A program made the translations under genes and the position numbers. From Opitutia bacterium (GTDB lineage Bacteria > Verrucomicrobiota > Verrucomicrobiia > Opitutales > Opitutaceae), in NCBI GenBank assembly GCA_947474365.1, contig CANJIU010000025.1, positions 39,942-103,941 of the forward strand: a stretch of DNA of 64,000 nucleotides, written 5' to 3'. Under the pieces are notes generated by a model that had not been told where the DNA came from, made no database searches, and saw only the letters and a program-made list of their open reading frames with translations. Shown piece by piece: positions 46,606 to 54,589 of the stretch (positions are counted from its first letter, which is position 1; the number at the start of each line of letters is the position of its first letter).

Positions 46606-47058
46606 CTAGATTCCGGCGCGGCGCATCATGTCGCCGTAGTTGTCGCCCGCGGTGCGGCTCTGCTCCTGCTCCCAACGGGCCGGGCTGTAGATGTTGAACT
46701 TGGTCAACGAACCGGCGAGGACCGCGTCTTTTTCAATACCGGCATGCTTGAGCAATTCGGCGGTCAGACTAATGCGCCCGGCCTTATCGAAGGTGAAATC
46801 CTGCGTCTGGGAGAAGAAGCGCACGTTAAAGGCCTGAGCCTCTGCGTCGCTCAACTGCATCTCTGAAATCTTGGTGTGGAGCTTCTCCACCTCACTGGGC
46901 GGCAGAATGGCAATGTAACCGTCCGGATGCGGGGTAGCGAGAAACGTGTCCGCCTCCGCGTGACGTGAACGCCATGCGGACGGAAAAGTGAGCCTGCCCT
47001 TGTCGTCGAGCGAGTGCCGGTAGAGGCCCGTATAAAAAACTTTGCCAACCTGCGCCAT
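46606..47058 (-). CDS. mraZ: Transcriptional regulator MraZ
   Basis: The first gene of the dcw cluster. The 150 residues hold two AbrB-like swapped-hairpin halves (FYTGLYRHSLDDKGRLTFPSAW and FTFDKAGRISLTAELLKHAGI, given as landmarks), each with the DxKGR/DxAGR loop. MraZ forms a ring that binds direct repeats upstream of its own operon and in E. coli represses it. Suitable repeats are seen at 47096-47114. Confidence 0.94.
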   Translation of the reverse strand: MAQVGKVFYTGLYRHSLDDKGRLTFPSAWRSRHAEADTFLATPHPDGYIAILPPSEVEKLHTKISEMQLSDAEAQAFNVRFFSQTQDFTFDKAGRISLTAELLKHAGIEKDAVLAGSLTKFNIYSPARWEQEQSRTAGDNYGDMMRRAGI

Positions 47059-47365
47059 TTTGTGGGGAAGGGGCCAAAAAAGCCCCTAAATCGTCCCCCA
47101 CTTTGCCCCACTTTCTACCAAAATAGCCAGAAAAAACCCACCAGACCCCAAAAAACTTATTCACTTACTCACAGGGGACCATCGTCCTCTGTTTTCATCC
47201 CCATTCTGACTGAGGTTAGAGGCTCCCCAAAGGCAGGATCTGGCGGCACAAGCCCCCGCCCTTTCCCGCCAAAGCGTGGTTGGCGCGGTCCGTTGTCCAC
47301 CACGGCAGACCAATCCAGGGAATTTTGCTGTTCAATCGGGGGCGGCAAATCCTAGCTGGCCCCCT
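47059..47365. other. Divergent intergenic region between mraZ and the DUF971 gene
   Basis: Contains the mraZ leader with a GGGGC/GCCCC hairpin (47070-47086) and the putative MraZ boxes. An A/T-rich stretch follows (about 47115-47165), unusual for this GC-rich window and a good place for the dcw promoter on the minus strand. I could not identify definite -35/-10 boxes. Confidence 0.55.
47096..47114 (-). promoter_or_regulatory. Putative MraZ-binding direct repeats
   Basis: On the minus strand AAAGTGGGG occurs twice (47106-47114 and 47096-47104) exactly 10 bp apart, about 40-55 bases before the mraZ start. Published MraZ sites are tandem boxes of TGGG(A/G) or AAAGTG type at one-turn spacing. 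A weaker TGG word lies 10 bp further upstream. Confidence 0.65.
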
Positions 47366-47668
47366 ATGAACGCTCCCATCGATATCCAACTCATCGGACA
47401 GGAAGTCGCCATCGTGTGGGACGACGGCCAGGAATCGTACTTCGCCTTCGAGAAGCTGCGCGCCGCGTCGCCGAGCGCCTCCAACATCGGCGAAGTGGAC
47501 GTTCTCGGCAACCGCTACGGCGGAGACGGCCCCCGGAAATTTCCCGGGGTGCAGGTCCTCGGCTGGGAACGGGTCGGAAACTACGCGCTCCGATTCGATT
47601 TCAGCGACGGCCACCGCACCGGCCTCTACAGTTTCGATTATTTGCGGCGGCTGGCGGCTTCGGCGTGA
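47366..47668 (+). CDS. DUF971-family protein
   Basis: The 100 residues match the small DUF971 fold (the N-terminal domain of gamma-butyrobetaine hydroxylases, here alone): IVWDDGQESYFAFEKLR, then VLGWERVGNYALRFDFSDGH and GLYSFDYLRRL. Stand-alone forms have been proposed to help iron-sulfur or metal handling, but the function is not settled. ATG at 47366 is chosen by homology. Probably co-transcribed with hisI 52 bp downstream. Confidence 0.85.
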   Translation: MNAPIDIQLIGQEVAIVWDDGQESYFAFEKLRAASPSASNIGEVDVLGNRYGGDGPRKFPGVQVLGWERVGNYALRFDFSDGHRTGLYSFDYLRRLAASA

Positions 47669-47720
47669 CAGAGTCCGGGATTGCCTCCCTGACCTGTTCC
47701 CCGCAATCACGCACGCGATC

Positions 47721-48182
47721 ATGAGCACCTACGTCTTCCCGGCCCGCACCACGACCGCAGAGGTTGAACTGGGCGCCACCTTGCAGCCGAAATTCGGCCC
47801 CGACGGCCTGATCCCCTGCATCACGACCGATCATCTGACCAACGAGGTGCTGATGTTCGCCTTCATGAATGCCGAGGCGCTGGCGCACACCATCCGGACC
47901 AAGAAGGCGACCTATTGGAGCCGCTCCCGGCAAAAACTCTGGATCAAGGGCGAGGAGTCCGGCAACGCCCAGCTCGTAAAGTCGCTCCTGATCGACTGCG
48001 ACCAGGATGTCGTGCTGCTCAAGGTGGAAAATGTCGGGGGCGCCGCCTGCCACAACGGCTATCCTTCGTGCTTTTATCGCCGGCTCGCGGACGGAGCCGA
48101 CGCCGGGGATGCCGGTTCGCTCCGCCTGGAGTTCGCCGCCCGCCGCGTTTTCGACCCGGCCACGGTGTATAAGAAGAAATAG
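47721..48182 (+). CDS. hisI: Phosphoribosyl-AMP cyclohydrolase
   Basis: Opens the purine ring of phosphoribosyl-AMP, the third step of histidine synthesis. The 153 residues have ATYWSRSRQKLWIKGEESGN, the metal site DCDQD, and the zinc cysteines in CHNGYPSCFYR. HisE is not fused. It is isolated from other his genes and converges on lpxA. Confidence 0.95.
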   Translation: MSTYVFPARTTTAEVELGATLQPKFGPDGLIPCITTDHLTNEVLMFAFMNAEALAHTIRTKKATYWSRSRQKLWIKGEESGNAQLVKSLLIDCDQDVVLLKVENVGGAACHNGYPSCFYRRLADGADAGDAGSLRLEFAARRVFDPATVYKKK

Positions 48183-48211
48183 TACGCCAGCCCCGGCCCG
48201 CCAACGGTTCG

Positions 48212-49000
48212 CTAGCGGCCACCCGGCGCGAGCCCGCGCTCGCTGCTCTGCGCAAACCGGAGAATCCGCCGGAACTCCTCGCTGCCCGCCTGGGCGTGCT
48301 CGGCGAGTTTTTCCAGGGCCTGCGTCCGGTTGAGCCCCTCGCGATACAGCACGCGGTAGAGCTGTTTCACCCGGTCCAGCTGCTCGGAGGAAAACCCGTT
48401 GCGCTCCAGTCCGACGCGATTGATCGCCCGCACTTCCGCCGGCGTGCCGTCCGCGATGAAAAACGGCGGCAAATCGTGCACCAGCTTCGCGGTCGCCGAG
48501 AGCATGGCGTAGGCGCCGACCCGGCAGAATTGGTGAATGCCACCGTAGCCCCCGATCACCACGTGATCCTCAATCGTGACATGGCCGGCAATCATGGCCC
48601 CGTTGCTCATCACGATGTGGCTGCCGATCACGCAGTCATGCGCCACGTGACAGGCCCCGAGCAGCACGTTGTCCGAGCCCACGACCGTATGGTCGCCGTC
48701 ATTCGTCGCACAATGAACCGTCACGTACTCGCGAAACACGTTGCGGGCTCCAATGCGCAGTCCGGGATTGCCGCCCTTGAATTTCAGGTCCTGCGTCTTT
48801 CCGCCGATGCAGGCGTAGGGGAAAACCTCACACCCCTCGCCGAGGATGGTGTTCCCCTCGACCGAGGCGTGATGGTGCAGCCTGGTTCCCGCTCCCAGCG
48901 TCACTCCGCGTCCGACGAAACCGAAAGCACCCACTTCCACCCCCGCGCCGAGTTGCGCCCCCGGCTCGATGATGGCGGTGGGATGGATGATCGTCGGCAT
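48212..49000 (-). CDS. lpxA: UDP-N-acetylglucosamine O-acyltransferase
   Basis: Transfers a 3-hydroxyacyl chain from ACP to UDP-GlcNAc, the first step of lipid A synthesis. The 262 residues form a left-handed beta-helix of hexapeptide repeats (IGSHIVMSNGAMIAGHVTIE) with the catalytic His in GACHVAHDCVIG, and a helical C-terminus. ATG at 49000 follows the lpxC-fabZ stop by 4 bp, so the two genes are coupled. Confidence 0.95.
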   Translation of the reverse strand: MPTIIHPTAIIEPGAQLGAGVEVGAFGFVGRGVTLGAGTRLHHHASVEGNTILGEGCEVFPYACIGGKTQDLKFKGGNPGLRIGARNVFREYVTVHCATNDGDHTVVGSDNVLLGACHVAHDCVIGSHIVMSNGAMIAGHVTIEDHVVIGGYGGIHQFCRVGAYAMLSATAKLVHDLPPFFIADGTPAEVRAINRVGLERNGFSSEQLDRVKQLYRVLYREGLNRTQALEKLAEHAQAGSEEFRRILRFAQSSERGLAPGGR

Positions 49001-49004
49001 GGCG

Positions 49005-50330
49005 TTATTCCGCGCCCTCCTCGAACACGGCAAACATCAGCTCGGCAGATGAAACCACCTGTCCGCCAACGGTGCAATTGCACTCCGCCGCGGCCAGTTT
49101 GTCCCCCCGCACCTTGGTGATCTTCGCATTGATGATGATCTGATCCCCGGGCCGGACCGGCTTGCGAAACTTCACCTTGTCCGCGCTCATGAAGAAGGCG
49201 GACTTGCCCGCATTGCCGGTCCGCCGCAGCATCACGATGCCGGCCGCCTGGGCCATCGCCTCAAGCTGCAGGACGCCGGGCATCACCGGGTTGCCCGGAA
49301 AGTGTCCCGAAAAATACGGCTCGTTGATCGTCACATTCTTGATCGCGACGAGCTCGTCATTGCCGATGAACTCGACGACGCGGTCGATCATCACGAAGGG
49401 ATAACGATGGGGAATCGTCTCGAGGATCCGCTGAATGTCGAGCGAGGTCTCCGTCGGCAGCACGCCCTTCGGACGCGGCTTTTTCTTCGGGCCCTTGCGG
49501 CGCTCCTCCAGCAGGGCGAAAAGCGCCTTCGTCAGCTCCGCATTGATCGCGTGGCCGGGGCGCGTCGCCACGATGTGCGCCTTGAGGGGCATTCCAAGCA
49601 GCATCACGTCGCCCACGATATCGAGGATCTTGTGCCGCACGAATTCATCCGCGAACCGCAGCGGCTCCTTCGAGATGATCTTGTCGCCGCGAATCACCAC
49701 CGCGCAGTCAAGCGAACCGCCCTTGATCTTGCCCAGCTTGAGCAGTTCCTCGATGTCCTCGTAGATCGTGAAGGTCCGCGCAGCGGCGATCTGGGTCATG
49801 TAGACATCGGGATCGATCGTGAGCGAGAGATGCTGCGTGTGGATCCCGCGGTCGTCCGCTGAAGTGCAGGAAATTTTCAGCTGATTGCAGGGCAGAGCGA
49901 TGATCGAGGAATTGCCGCGCGTGACCGAAACCGGCGCGTCGAGTTCGAAATACTCTCGGTCAGCCTCCTGTTCGACCGGCTCGCCCTGGAGAATCAGGTT
50001 CACGAACGGCCGCGCCGACCCGTCCATGATCGGAGGTTCGGACGCGTTCATCTCGATCATCACGTTGTCAATCCCGCATCCGTGCAGGGCGCTCAACACA
50101 TGCTCCACCGTGTGAATCTTGGCATGGCCGGACTGAATCGTGGTGGCCCGCACCAGATCCGTCACCTGATCGACGCGGGGGCGCAGTTCGGGGGCGCCGC
50201 TGAGATCGATGCGCTTGAAGACGATGCCGGTTCCGGCCGGCGCGGGCTTCATCGTGAGCGTCACGGCCTCTCCCGTATGGAGTGCCAAGCCCTTGATTGA
50301 GACTTCCCGCGCGAGGGTGCGTTGTTTCAT
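49005..50330 (-). CDS. lpxC-fabZ: Bifunctional LpxC-FabZ: UDP-3-O-acyl-GlcNAc deacetylase / 3-hydroxyacyl-ACP dehydratase
   Basis: A fusion of 441 residues. The LpxC half (about 1-285) commits lipid A synthesis and has the zinc ligands in [17 protein letters not shown] and [10 protein letters not shown] basic Pro/Lys linker ([13 protein letters not shown]) follows. The FabZ half (about 300-441) has [11 protein letters not shown], then [21 protein letters not shown] with the catalytic His and Glu (landmark). FabZ diverts hydroxyacyl-ACP to fatty acids, so the fusion joins the two competing fates of one substrate. Such fusions are known from Bacteroidetes and related phyla. ATG at 50330 is chosen over longer upstream reading. 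Confidence 0.95.
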   Translation of the reverse strand: MKQRTLAREVSIKGLALHTGEAVTLTMKPAPAGTGIVFKRIDLSGAPELRPRVDQVTDLVRATTIQSGHAKIHTVEHVLSALHGCGIDNVMIEMNASEPPIMDGSARPFVNLILQGEPVEQEADREYFELDAPVSVTRGNSSIIALPCNQLKISCTSADDRGIHTQHLSLTIDPDVYMTQIAAARTFTIYEDIEELLKLGKIKGGSLDCAVVIRGDKIISKEPLRFADEFVRHKILDIVGDVMLLGMPLKAHIVATRPGHAINAELTKALFALLEERRKGPKKKPRPKGVLPTETSLDIQRILETIPHRYPFVMIDRVVEFIGNDELVAIKNVTINEPYFSGHFPGNPVMPGVLQLEAMAQAAGIVMLRRTGNAGKSAFFMSADKVKFRKPVRPGDQIIINAKITKVRGDKLAAAECNCTVGGQVVSSAELMFAVFEEGAE

Positions 50331-50568
50331 GTCGTGCCTCAATTCCGGTGGTGCCGGCCCTTGAGCGCAAGCGCGGAGAACGACCGCATGGCGGCAAATC
50401 CGTCCGCCTGCCGGGCCCGACTCGCAGGGGCTGAACCCATCCGACCGACTATCCCCGCCGTAGCCAGTAATTTTCGACCCGCGCGGCGGCCTTGACACGC
50501 CGGACAGCCGTTCCCCACTCTCAACCCTTTCTACACGCAACCCTGTCAGCCCGAAACGACTCTTCGAC
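50331..50568. promoter_or_regulatory. Divergent promoter region between lpxC-fabZ and efp
   Basis: 238 bp separate the two divergent starts, so promoters for both must be here. TTGACA at 50492-50497 is a good -35 candidate for efp, but no clear -10 box lies 16-18 bases downstream. Confidence 0.4.
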
Positions 50569-51126
50569 ATGCCAGCAGCCAACGACATCCGCAAAGGCCA
50601 AGTAATCAAATTCAACGGCGAGCCGCACCTCGTCATGGAGACCCAGCACCGCACGCCCGGAAACTTGCGCGCGTTTGTCCAAATCAAGATGCGGAATCTG
50701 CGCTACGGCAAAGCGCTCGATCAACGCTTCGCCTCGACCGACACCATCGAAGTGCTCCCGACAGACCGGAAGACGCTCGAATTCAGCTATGTCGATCGCG
50801 GCGCCTATGCGTTCATGGACTCGGAGACCTTTGAGCAAATCGAGCTCAACGAGACCCAACTCGGCGACGTGAAAAACTACCTCGCCCCCGGTGGCAAGGT
50901 GGACATCCTCTTCGTCGACGAGCGCCCACTCTCGGTCGATTTGCCCTCGACGGTCTCACTCAAAGTCGTCGAGTCCGCCGACGGAATCAAGGGAGACACC
51001 GCGAGCAACGTGCAAAAGCCGGCCAAGATGGAGACGGGCCTAATCGTGCAGGTGCCGCTCTTCATCAAGGAAGGCGAGTCGATCCGTGTCAGCACGGTCG
51101 ATGGCTCGTATCTGGGCCGCGTCTGA
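50569..51126 (+). CDS. efp: Elongation factor P, unusual loop
   Basis: Relieves ribosome stalling at polyproline stretches by binding between the P and E sites. The 185 residues form three beta-barrel domains with normal length. The N-terminal loop that carries the modified residue reads RTPGNLRAF. Aligned to E. coli PGKGQAF, the tip (Lys34) is Asn32 here, with Arg two residues later. This fits neither the lysylated Lys type nor, clearly, the rhamnosylated Arg type. The C-terminal signature is [17 protein letters not shown]. Followed by a strong terminator. Confidence 0.95.
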   Translation: MPAANDIRKGQVIKFNGEPHLVMETQHRTPGNLRAFVQIKMRNLRYGKALDQRFASTDTIEVLPTDRKTLEFSYVDRGAYAFMDSETFEQIELNETQLGDVKNYLAPGGKVDILFVDERPLSVDLPSTVSLKVVESADGIKGDTASNVQKPAKMETGLIVQVPLFIKEGESIRVSTVDGSYLGRV

Positions 51127-51154
51127 CCCGGCCGACATCCTGTGGCCACTTCCC

Positions 51155-51183
51155 GCCCGCGGCTTCAGCTGCGGGCTTTTTTT
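51155..51183 (+). terminator. Intrinsic terminator of efp
   Basis: GCCCGC (51155-51160) pairs with GCGGGC (51171-51176), followed by seven T. It lies 29 bases after the efp stop; the T-run touches the stop codon of the converging Mrr-like gene. Confidence 0.85.
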
Positions 51184-52769
51184 CAGCGCCAAGCCGGGAT
51201 GATCTGGTCCGCGTGGCTGGCGCACTTCCACCCCGATTCGTCGGGCGAGTGAACCATCTTGGCATCACATTTCGGACAACTCGGCGTCTGATTGTCGCCA
51301 GTGGAAACGGTCTGCATGATTTCCGCCCGCGCCGCATCCGGCAATGCGTTCAACTTCTCAAGAAAGATGTCTCCCGGGAGAAGCGTGACGTGCTTTTCCT
51401 CCGCGTAATCCCGGGCGTTCACGTTGAATTTTCCCGTCGTCACGACGTAGCCGCGTCGGATGTCCTCGGCGGTCAGCACCGCAAAAAGGTCCTGCAGCGG
51501 CTTTACGTCCACCAAGCCGGTGGGATGGGCGATGCACTGCACACAGGCAAACGGTCGCGGCTCACCCTTCCATGAAATCTTGACGTGCACCGGTGTCGCT
51601 GGACCGGACTTCGTTCGCACCGCGACCACCCCGGTCTTCGTGTAATAATCCGCGACCAATTCCTCGAACCGCTTCCACTCCAGCTTGGAAAGGAGTTCGG
51701 CCGTAAACACCGCACCACCAGTCGAACCGCTGGCGGGCGTGCTCGCAAACGGGGTATGGGAAACGGCGGTCGCCGCAAGTTCCAGCTGTCGCTGCCGACT
51801 GCGCCAGATCAGATAGCCGATGCCGCCACCGATCACCAGGAAAGAGATGATAAATGTCTGGGTGGTCAGGAACGCCTCAGAGATATCCGGTTCTTCTTCC
51901 GTGCCGGCTTCAGTCAGACGCCGTTTCACCTTGTTGAGCTTGGCCTTCTTCTCCTTCGCCGCCGCCAACTTGGCGGCCTCTTCCTCCTTTGCGATCTCTT
52001 CTGCCGTCGGCTCCGGAGTTTCAGTCACCGTCGGAGTGGTCACAACGGTTTCGACCGAGGGAACGGTGGCGCGAGTGGACACCGATGGAGCCGTTGGCGA
52101 GGTACCGTCCGCACGAGGTGAGGATGTGGCCGTCTCGCGCACCGAGGGGCTCGTCGCACCCGCTGCCACGGTCGGCGGTCGCGGAGGTTCGGAGGCGGGC
52201 GTGGCGGTCACCGGTGGCGGGGGTGCCGCACGCTCCGGCTTGGCGGACGGTCTGGAATAATTGGCGGATGGCGGACGGACCAGTTTGATTTCGAGCTTGG
52301 GCTCCGGCTGGGCCGGGGCAGCCGGGATCTGAGCAGTGGGCGCAACCGCAACGGTAGCTTCAGCGGGAACTGGCGCCACGGGCACCGGCGCTGGCACCGC
52401 GGGGGCGACCACCGCCGGCGGGGTCGCAATCGGGACCGGAACCGCGGGAGATGCGACGGGCAGCGGAGCGGCCGCCACCGGAGCCGCCTCCACCGGGGCA
52501 ATCCGCCGGAGTGCGGGATCGCTGGAGAGCCGTTCAACCTCGATCACTACACCGTCTCGGAGCACCAGCCGCTCCTTCGCATAAAACATCACCAAGCGGT
52601 TGCCCGCCGCAATCTGACTCTTGGGCTCACCATACTTGGCCAGCACCTGGTCACGGGTCCAACCCATGGATGAAACCGGTCGCGGTGGCTCTGCCGCATG
52701 CGCCGTCGCAAACACAAGAGCCACCGCCACGCAGCATGCTTTCAGGCCGTGGGCAAACGTGGGTGGCAT
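51183..52769 (-). CDS. Exported/membrane protein with a degenerate Mrr-like restriction endonuclease domain
   Basis: The 528 residues start with a signal peptide (HGLKACCVAVALVFATAHA). A small domain (MGWTRDQVLAKYGEPKSQI) and a long Pro/Ala/Val/Thr-rich region follow, then a charged coiled coil and one membrane helix (about 298-317, TFIISFLVIGGGIGYLIW). Next is a Mrr/restriction-endonuclease-like domain (about 350-480: LEWKRFEELVADYYTKTG). The usual catalytic QxK reads QCI (ACVQCIAHPTG) and the GxxGxD part is absent, so nuclease activity is doubtful. A C-terminal zinc-ribbon-like CPKC...C segment ends it. ATG at 52769 is preferred over GTG at 52805. If the signal and helix act as drawn, this end is cytoplasmic. 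Confidence 0.75.
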   Translation of the reverse strand: MPPTFAHGLKACCVAVALVFATAHAAEPPRPVSSMGWTRDQVLAKYGEPKSQIAAGNRLVMFYAKERLVLRDGVVIEVERLSSDPALRRIAPVEAAPVAAAPLPVASPAVPVPIATPPAVVAPAVPAPVPVAPVPAEATVAVAPTAQIPAAPAQPEPKLEIKLVRPPSANYSRPSAKPERAAPPPPVTATPASEPPRPPTVAAGATSPSVRETATSSPRADGTSPTAPSVSTRATVPSVETVVTTPTVTETPEPTAEEIAKEEEAAKLAAAKEKKAKLNKVKRRLTEAGTEEEPDISEAFLTTQTFIISFLVIGGGIGYLIWRSRQRQLELAATAVSHTPFASTPASGSTGGAVFTAELLSKLEWKRFEELVADYYTKTGVVAVRTKSGPATPVHVKISWKGEPRPFACVQCIAHPTGLVDVKPLQDLFAVLTAEDIRRGYVVTTGKFNVNARDYAEEKHVTLLPGDIFLEKLNALPDAARAEIMQTVSTGDNQTPSCPKCDAKMVHSPDESGWKCASHADQIIPAWR

Positions 52770-52959
52770 AGTTCGGGCCAAGAATTGCGGCAACGGGTTC
52801 CACACAGCAATTCCGAACTTACAGGAATTTTCTCGAAAGTACCCTCCCCTTTTTTCTCGCCCTTCCTAAGAACGCTTGCATCCCACGAACAAAACGTGAG
52901 GTCGGATAATCCCGCCAAACCCAATTTCCGCGATCCTTACACGCGCCTTAGCAACCGTG

Positions 52960-53071
52960 CAGTCGAGAGCTCAGAGCGAAGAACTGAGAGCCCAATCTCC
53001 CGAGCAGACGTGCTCGCCACCCGACCCGAAGTCGAAGTTCACCGTTTGGTTTTGCTCTCAGCTCTCGACTG
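52960..53071. repeat. Palindromic element, CAGTYGAGAG family, copy A
   Basis: Terminal arms CAGTCGAGAGCTCAGAGC (52960-52977) and its reverse complement with one mismatch (53054-53071). The interior contains AACTGAGAGCCCAAT and TTCACCGTTTGGTTTTGCTC, also found in degenerate form near 56.1 kb and in reverse near 57.5 kb. Confidence 0.75.
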
Positions 53072-53105
53072 AATTTCTCCGGCTTAGCCTTAAGAATTCA
53101 GTCGA

Positions 53106-53182
53106 GGTGGAGCGGCTTGACCTCAAGTCGCTATTCGTGAGAGCGACCAGTTCAAAGCGAGTTCGGGTCAACTCGCTCCACC
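53106..53182 (+). other. Nested hairpins, structured DNA or RNA element
   Basis: An outer stem pairs 53106-53122 with 53165-53182 (two mismatches). Inside or competing with it are GTCGCT/AGCGAC (53127-53147) and the perfect AGCGAGTT/AACTCGCT (53156-53163 and 53170-53177). The last cannot form together with the outer stem, so alternative folds are possible. It is directly followed by a terminator-like hairpin. Confidence 0.55.
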
Positions 53183-53199
53183 CTTCAGTGGAGTTTTTT
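53176..53199 (+). terminator. Terminator-like hairpin on the plus strand with no upstream gene
   Basis: CTCCAC (53176-53181), loop CCTTCA, GTGGAG (53188-53193), then six T. No plus-strand gene ends here, since both neighbouring genes are on the minus strand. It may end a small non-coding transcript or be part of the repeat. Confidence 0.5.
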
Positions 53200-53235
53200 C
53201 AGAGGTGAAACGCACTTCGAGTGAATTGATACACC

Positions 53236-54477
53236 TCAGAGCACCCGCGCCCATAGCACCTTGAGGTATCGGCTCTCCAGGCAGTTCGAGTACACCGGGT
53301 GATCGACGCCGGGACCCGTCCGGTCAAAAAACTGCAGCCGACGGCTCTGGCGGTGCGCCGCCTTGATCACGTGCGCCTCGAAATCCTCAAGCGACAGCAG
53401 TCCCGAACACGAACACGTCACAAAAATCCCTCCAAGCTTCACCAGGGAAATCGCCAGCAGGTTGAGATCCTCGTATTTCTGCCGCCCCTCCCAATTGCCG
53501 TGCTCGTCCCGCGTGAAGATGAACTTGGGCGGATCGAGGACCACGACGTCCCATTTTTCCCCGTTGGTCTGCATCTGCCGGGCATAGGCAAACGCATCCG
53601 CATGCACGAACTTCAGCCGTGCCTGGTTGAGGTTGGCATTGCGTTTCGCCTGCGCAATCGCCGCCTCATCCAGGTCAACGCTGGTCACCTCATCGGCCCC
53701 GCCCACCACCTTGGCATTGAGGGAAAATCCGCCCGTGTAACAGCACAAATCGAGGACCCTTGCTCCCGTCGTGAAGCGTGCGATTCCCCGGCGGTTGTCC
53801 CGCTGATCGCAAAAGAATCCTGTCTTGTGCCCCTCGGCAAAATCCACCTCGTACCGTACTCCGTGCTCGCGGATCTTCACCGCGCGCGGCGCGGCGGCAG
53901 TGGTCTCGTTGAACGTCGAGGGCTTGATCCCTTCCAGGCTCCCGAGATCGTGGTCCACCTGCACGCGCGCGAACTTCGTGCCCGCCAGTTCATGCAGCAG
54001 CGGCAGCCAGGCCGGCAGCCGCTGGGCGATGCCAAGCGAGTAGACCTCGCACAGCAGCGTGTCGCCGTAGCGGTCGATCGTCAGCCCGCTCAACCCATCG
54101 CCATCGGAATTGATCAATCGATAGGCATCCGTCGTCTCGTCGAGCTTGAACAGCGTCCGCCGCAACCCGACCGCCCGACGAATCGCAGCCTCGAAATAGT
54201 CCTCCTTCACCGGCTCCGTCGAGTGGCAGACCACGCGCAGCGGAATTTTTGCCCGCGGGTTGAAGAGTCCGCCCCCGGTCAGATTGCCGTTCTTGTCGTA
54301 GACGTTGACGAAGTCCCCAGGCCGCGCGTCGGACGAGACCTGTCCGAGCAGACGTGGAAAAATCGCCGGCTGGAACGTGAAATATTTCAGCTGCGCCCAC
54401 GGCTTGGGCCAGGCAGTGCGGTCAATCACCGGCGGCGGTGCTTTTTCGCCTTTGGCAGGCGGTAACAAATCAGACAT
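53236..54477 (-). CDS. rlmI: Class I SAM-dependent rRNA methyltransferase, RlmI type
   Basis: RlmI makes 5-methylcytosine 1962 in 23S rRNA. The 413 residues begin with a PUA-like domain (about 25-95, including PRLLGQVSSDARPGDFVNVYD), then a small middle domain with INSDGDGLSGLTIDRYG, and a Rossmann methyltransferase domain with EGHKTGFFCDQRDNRR, VLDLCCYTGGFSLNA, the catalytic motif DPPKF and the cysteine motif TCSCSG. ATG at 54477 fits homologues; the upstream alternative adds six residues. The exact target base is inferred from the family. Confidence 0.88.
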   Translation of the reverse strand: MSDLLPPAKGEKAPPPVIDRTAWPKPWAQLKYFTFQPAIFPRLLGQVSSDARPGDFVNVYDKNGNLTGGGLFNPRAKIPLRVVCHSTEPVKEDYFEAAIRRAVGLRRTLFKLDETTDAYRLINSDGDGLSGLTIDRYGDTLLCEVYSLGIAQRLPAWLPLLHELAGTKFARVQVDHDLGSLEGIKPSTFNETTAAAPRAVKIREHGVRYEVDFAEGHKTGFFCDQRDNRRGIARFTTGARVLDLCCYTGGFSLNAKVVGGADEVTSVDLDEAAIAQAKRNANLNQARLKFVHADAFAYARQMQTNGEKWDVVVLDPPKFIFTRDEHGNWEGRQKYEDLNLLAISLVKLGGIFVTCSCSGLLSLEDFEAHVIKAAHRQSRRLQFFDRTGPGVDHPVYSNCLESRYLKVLWARVL

Positions 54478-54525
54478 GGCCCCACTTCGCACCACCCGCC
54501 GCCCGCCCGCAATGCGGGAGTGACC

Positions 54526-54558
54526 AAAAAAACAGGCCGACCCGAGATGGGCCGGCCT
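54526..54558 (-). terminator. Intrinsic terminator of the nucleoside phosphorylase gene
   Basis: Ten-base arms at 54534-54543 and 54549-54558 (AGGCCGACCC against GGGCCGGCCT, one mismatch), followed on the minus strand by seven T (54526-54532). It lies 32 bases past the stop of the phosphorylase gene. Confidence 0.8.
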
Positions 54559-54589
54559 ACGGAGAGCGAAATCGACTTGGTTGAGGCGC

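Larger units (their letters stand above)
52770..53235. other. 466-bp repeat-filled region before the Mrr-like gene
   Basis: No coding gene is supported. It holds the inverted-repeat element at 52960-53071 and a set of nested hairpins at 53106-53199 ending in a T-run. The rest (52806-52955) is comparatively A/T-rich and may hold the promoter of the Mrr-like gene. Confidence 0.6.
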
